Positions 5,686 through 8,426 of a stretch of 8,426 bases of DNA are shown here, piece by piece. The translations under genes and the position numbers were made by a program. Under the pieces are notes generated by a model. The model had not been told where the DNA came from, ran no database searches, and saw nothing but the letters and a program-made list of their open reading frames with translations. Each line of letters opens with the position of its first letter. Within the stretch, counting starts at the first letter, position 1. Origin of the DNA: Planctomycetota bacterium. Lineage in GTDB: Bacteria > Planctomycetota > UBA8108 > UBA1146 > JAJFFE01. Location: the NCBI GenBank assembly GCA_020425835.1, contig JAGQRC010000109.1:1-8426 (forward strand), written 5' to 3'.

Positions 5686-8025
5686 TCAGTGGACGGGCCC
5701 TTGGCGGACCCCACCGAACTCGTGGACCAGGCGGAAGCCGACGAAGGCGTAGCCCTGGTCCACGGTCGCGCCTGCGCGGTACGCGACGCGGCTCGCGATC
5801 GGGGCGCTCTGCCACGATCCCCCGCGGATCGATCGCAGCCGACGCTCGAGATCGAAACCGTCCCGACACCAGTCCATCACTCCGCCCGCGAGGTCGCGAA
5901 CACCGTACGGGGATCGATCTCCATCGACGGCCCCCACGCGGATCGGTCTCGGCCGCTCGGGTGTCGAGGCCGCGCACCAACAGAGGGCGCCATCGAACCG
6001 ATCCCCCCAGGGGAAGAGACGACCGTCGAGACCGCGCGCCGCCTTCTCCCACTGCGCATCGGTCGGCAATCGGTAGCGGCGCCCATCGCGCTCGGATCGC
6101 CACTCGGCGTAGGCGACCGCGGCGTGCCACGAGACGCCGACCATCGGCAGATCGCCGCGGTCCGGCTCGAAGCGAACGTCGTCGCCCTCGAGCTGGATCA
6201 AGGGGTCCGGGAAGGGCGAGAGGTTCGGGAGCCGCGCGCGTCGCGATCGCCTCGGGACCTCGCCGAGGAACGCCGCGTACTCCGCCACCGTCACGGGCGT
6301 GCGCTGGATCGAAAAGTCGGGGACATCGACGCGATGCGCCGGTCGGCTGTCGCGCGCGCGACGATCCCCGCCGAGATCGACGATACCGCCCGGAACCCAA
6401 CGGAAACCGAGGCCGATCTCCGACTCGGATCGCCACCGCAGGTCGATCGACCACGCCTCGTCCCGTTCGACTCGGATCGGAAGATCGAGCGTTCGCCGAT
6501 CGTGCCCGACAATGCGAAGCTCGAAGAACCCCCGCGGAACCTCCTCGACCCGATGGACACCCCAGTCCGCATCGCGCCTTCCCCGGATCGCGAGACGTCG
6601 ACCCATCCCGACCCGAACTCGATCGCGCTCCTCGACCGGTCGCCACGCGACCCGGAAGGGCGGCGGTGAACAGCGCACCGTGATCGAACCGCGTCCCACC
6701 TCTCGAGCGCGGATCACCGCCCCACCGAGCGATCGCGCGCGCTGGAGCGCGAGCCGGGCGGTCGCCGCATCCGCGTTGCGCTCCGCCTCCAGGAATCGCT
6801 GCCAGTACTCCTCGGCGACGCGACCGGCGAGCTCCGGATCGGACGGATGTGCGCGCGTCGCCGCCTCCCGCGCCAGGAGCGCTTCGTGTCGACGACGCGC
6901 GGCTTCCTCCTCGGCGCACTCGATCCGGCGCAGTCGACGCCACTGTGCCCGCTTCTCGGAGGCGGGGCGCCAGGGATCCGACGACTCCCCGACCGAACGT
7001 CGACTCTCCTCCGCCGCGGCGAGTCGTGCCCGGTCCGCCTGCCGCTCGTGTTCGTCCGCCTCTCCGAGGAATCGTCGTGCGGTCCGTCGGCGTCGGCGCC
7101 ACTCGTGGATGCCGTCGAGATGCTCCGCGAGTGCCGCCGCGAATTCATCGGCGGACGTCGCGCCGGTCAGATCGATCGACGCAAGGCGTTCCGCCTCGGC
7201 GGTGTCGACCCGTGTCCACAACGCGCGGGCGCCGGCGAGCGTCGAGGCGAGCCAGCGTTCATCGTCGTCACGACCGCCCGCCTCGAGTCTACGGTGCCAA
7301 CCATCGACCGTCAGGCCACCGTGATCGCCGACTCTCAGGCAGCCGGACTCGAGTCGGCCGTGCGCGACGTCGCGGCTGTGGGCGTGCGCGAGTGCGAGTG
7401 CGACCCGTTCGAGCTGCCGCGCCCAGGCGACCGGCCCGACCGACGCGGACGCCTCGCTCCACGCTCGACCCTCGACCCGCGGCAACACGGCGAAGAGCCG
7501 CCCTCGAGCATCGAGCCCGAAGTCGTGGAGCGGCGGGATGGCCGCGTGTTCCAGTCGCGCGTGGCACTCGATCCAACGAGCGAAGCGCTCGCGGTCCCCC
7601 GCCTCCGTCTCGACGAGGATGGTGACCGGACGCATCAGCGCTCGGTCCTCGGCATGAACGTGCTCGAGGTCCGACTCGATGGAGGCGAGTCCGAGCCACC
7701 GATAGCGCGACGCATCATCGATCGTCCGGTCATCGCCCGGTCCCGGCTCTCCTCGAAACTGCGTCTCGGTCCACCCCCCCGATCGCCCGGACAGTCGAAG
7801 GTACTCCCGTGCGATCCCCTCCTCGTGGCCGCGGAACCGCGCGAGATACTCCGCCAGCGGGCGAAGCGACCCCGCCTCCCGATCGGCGATCGCCGCCGCG
7901 AGGAACTCGAGTTCGACGTCGAACGCCACACGGTCCGCCGCTTCCGGTGGATCGACCGGGCGCGTGTTCGGAAGGCGGCTCCGCGCGGGTCGACGCGGTG
8001 GATCGGAGGGATCTCGGCGGGACAT
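5686..8025 (-). CDS. Pseudokinase-PEGA-FGE-like multidomain protein
   Basis: A 779-residue protein with four parts. (a) Residues 35-80: the module EFLAAAIADREAGSLRPL plus YLARFRGHEE, shared with the divergent neighbour. (b) About 107-305: a protein-kinase fold recognisable from LASIESDLEHVHAEDRAL, ARLEHAAIPPLHDFG (156-170) and ALAHAHSRDVAHGRL. The glycine loop is lost, the VAIK lysine is missing (VTILV, 134-138), and HRDLKPEN reads HGRLESGC (222-229), losing the catalytic Asp, Lys and Asn. Only D241 may stand for the DFG Asp. (c) About 306-435: a highly charged Arg/Glu/Ala helical linker, then a PEGA-like beta region (about 444-530). (d) About 541-768: an FGE-sulfatase/SUMF1-like C-type-lectin-type domain (FRWVPGG, RLPTDAQWEKAARG, FPWGD, YGVRDLAGGVMDW, IRGGSW, FVGFRLV). 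The active-site cysteines of true FGE are Ser/Ala. No signal peptide or membrane segment is seen. The layout is known among bacterial Ser/Thr kinases; here it is probably a cytosolic scaffold or ligand binder. GTG 7929, near a GGAAG, is an alternative start. Confidence 0.85.
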   Translation of the reverse strand: MSRRDPSDPPRRPARSRLPNTRPVDPPEAADRVAFDVELEFLAAAIADREAGSLRPLAEYLARFRGHEEGIAREYLRLSGRSGGWTETQFRGEPGPGDDRTIDDASRYRWLGLASIESDLEHVHAEDRALMRPVTILVETEAGDRERFARWIECHARLEHAAIPPLHDFGLDARGRLFAVLPRVEGRAWSEASASVGPVAWARQLERVALALAHAHSRDVAHGRLESGCLRVGDHGGLTVDGWHRRLEAGGRDDDERWLASTLAGARALWTRVDTAEAERLASIDLTGATSADEFAAALAEHLDGIHEWRRRRRTARRFLGEADEHERQADRARLAAAEESRRSVGESSDPWRPASEKRAQWRRLRRIECAEEEAARRRHEALLAREAATRAHPSDPELAGRVAEEYWQRFLEAERNADAATARLALQRARSLGGAVIRAREVGRGSITVRCSPPPFRVAWRPVEERDRVRVGMGRRLAIRGRRDADWGVHRVEEVPRGFFELRIVGHDRRTLDLPIRVERDEAWSIDLRWRSESEIGLGFRWVPGGIVDLGGDRRARDSRPAHRVDVPDFSIQRTPVTVAEYAAFLGEVPRRSRRARLPNLSPFPDPLIQLEGDDVRFEPDRGDLPMVGVSWHAAVAYAEWRSERDGRRYRLPTDAQWEKAARGLDGRLFPWGDRFDGALCWCAASTPERPRPIRVGAVDGDRSPYGVRDLAGGVMDWCRDGFDLERRLRSIRGGSWQSAPIASRVAYRAGATVDQGYAFVGFRLVHEFGGVRQGPVH

Positions 8026-8166
8026 GGGACCATTTCGACCGAAGGTCCCGCGGTCTGCAAGTCCCGGGTCGCCGGCGACGCGCGGCGCGCCCTTCTACCG
8101 GGCGCCCGGTGCACGAGGCCGGGTGCAGGCACGCGATTCGTCGAGGGTCCCGGTTACACTGTCGAC
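8026..8166. promoter_or_regulatory. Divergent promoter region of two kinase-type genes
   Basis: These 141 bases must carry promoters for both the pseudokinase gene and the rightward kinase-type gene. They contain two perfect palindromes: 12 bases at 8068-8079 (GTCGCCGGCGAC) and 14 bases at 8097-8110 (ACCGGGCGCCCGGT), the latter near the centre. GGTGCA occurs at 8109-8114 and again at 8122-8127. No clear -35/-10 pair is seen for the leftward gene. Confidence 0.45.
8155..8160 (+). promoter_or_regulatory. Candidate -10 box, possibly giving a leaderless transcript
   Basis: TACACT fits the TANNNT -10 pattern and ends 6 bases before ATG 8167, so transcription would start at or within a base or two of the start codon. 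No Shine-Dalgarno sequence precedes the ATG, which agrees with a leaderless message. There is no good -35 box. Confidence 0.35.
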
Positions 8167-8426
8167 ATGGATGCTCTCGCCGACGACGACGCGATCGCCA
8201 TCGAGTTCCTCGCTCGACTCCACGCGGATCGAGAGATCGGTGGGCTTCGGCCGCTCCGCGACTACCTCGCGCTGTTCCCCGGGCACGAGGAGACCCTTGC
8301 CACGGAGTACTTCGCGACCATCGCTCCGGAGTTGCCGACGCCATCGGCTCCGTCGTTGGACGATTCCGCCGATCTCGCTCCGCTCGTGGAACGACTGCGA
8401 CTCGAGCCGCGCTACGAGACGGTGGC
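8167..8426 (+). CDS. Probable Ser/Thr protein kinase, N-terminal part (runs off right edge)
   Basis: The frame from ATG 8167 stays open for 86 codons to the window end and shows GC-rich coding codon use. Residues 13-30 (EFLARLHADREIGGLRPL) and 31-48 (containing YLALFPGHEE) align without gaps to residues 40-75 of the divergent pseudokinase, with 24 of 36 positions identical. In that protein the module precedes the kinase fold. Here residues 49-80 form a Pro/Ser/Asp-rich linker, and the window ends at PRYETV, which looks like the first strand of a kinase domain just before the glycine loop. The kinase assignment rests on the shared module and this last strand; the kinase domain itself is not in view, so it is inferred. 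Whether it is catalytically active cannot be told. Confidence 0.6.
   Translation, partial: MDALADDDAIAIEFLARLHADREIGGLRPLRDYLALFPGHEETLATEYFATIAPELPTPSAPSLDDSADLAPLVERLRLEPRYETV

Noticed and set aside
3402..5714. A 770-codon open frame antisense to the ketoacyl synthase and sigma-factor genes
   Set aside because: It overlaps two genes with clear family motifs. Its translation is rich in Arg, Asp, Val and Glu without recognisable domains, as expected when GC-rich codons are read from the opposite strand.
5720..5860. Variable region of a diversity-generating retroelement in the C-terminal lectin-type fold
   Set aside because: FGE-type folds can be DGR targets, but no template repeat or reverse transcriptase is present in the window and no adenine-biased codon pattern stands out.
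5644..6669. A 341-codon plus-strand frame opposite the FGE-like domain
   Set aside because: It has no motifs or ribosome site, and it lies entirely opposite strongly supported coding sequence apart from the short convergent gap.
5594..7102. A 502-codon minus-strand frame inside the pseudokinase gene
   Set aside because: It is extremely Arg/Gly/Ser-rich and lacks motifs. The other minus-strand frame encodes the recognisable PEGA-like and FGE-like domains.

Overview
The window is GC-rich bacterial chromosomal DNA with densely packed genes. No tRNA, rRNA, CRISPR array or mobile element is visible. A large protein combining a degenerate Ser/Thr kinase, a PEGA-like region and an FGE-like domain, a second kinase-type gene start, an ECF sigma factor without a neighbouring anti-sigma gene, and a secreted amidohydrolase-like protein with a charged low-complexity insert together suggest Planctomycetota. 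Myxococcota or a related high-GC lineage remains possible. This placement is inferred from gene content; no marker gene is present.

Layout. (1) Positions 1-1382, minus strand: the N-terminal 460 codons of an exported amidohydrolase-fold protein that runs off the left edge. Several expected metal-ligand histidines are missing. (2) Positions 1383-1850: a 468-base divergent intergenic region. It holds a 6-4-6 inverted repeat, a candidate -10 box and a short leader before pdxS that could fold. (3) Positions 1851-5633, plus strand: four tightly spaced genes with gaps of 6, 9 and 12 bases. They are pdxS and pdxT (the two subunits of PLP synthase), a divergent FabF-like ketoacyl synthase with a roughly 115-residue insertion, and an ECF sigma factor. 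They look like one operon. (4) Positions 5686-8025, minus strand and convergent with the operon: a 779-residue pseudokinase-helical linker-PEGA-FGE-like protein. (5) Positions 8026-8166: a divergent promoter region with two perfect GC palindromes. (6) Positions 8167-8426, plus strand: the start of a second probable kinase gene. It shares an N-terminal module with the 779-residue protein.

How the parts may work together. PdxS and PdxT make pyridoxal 5'-phosphate from ribose 5-phosphate, glyceraldehyde 3-phosphate and glutamine-derived ammonia. The ketoacyl synthase and sigma factor appear to be co-transcribed with them, but no pathway reason is visible. The right half looks like a signalling cluster: an ECF sigma factor beside a pseudokinase scaffold and a divergent kinase-type gene. 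The most unusual object is the 779-residue protein. Its kinase domain has lost the catalytic residues and its FGE-like domain has lost the active-site cysteines, so it is probably a binding or scaffold protein rather than an enzyme.
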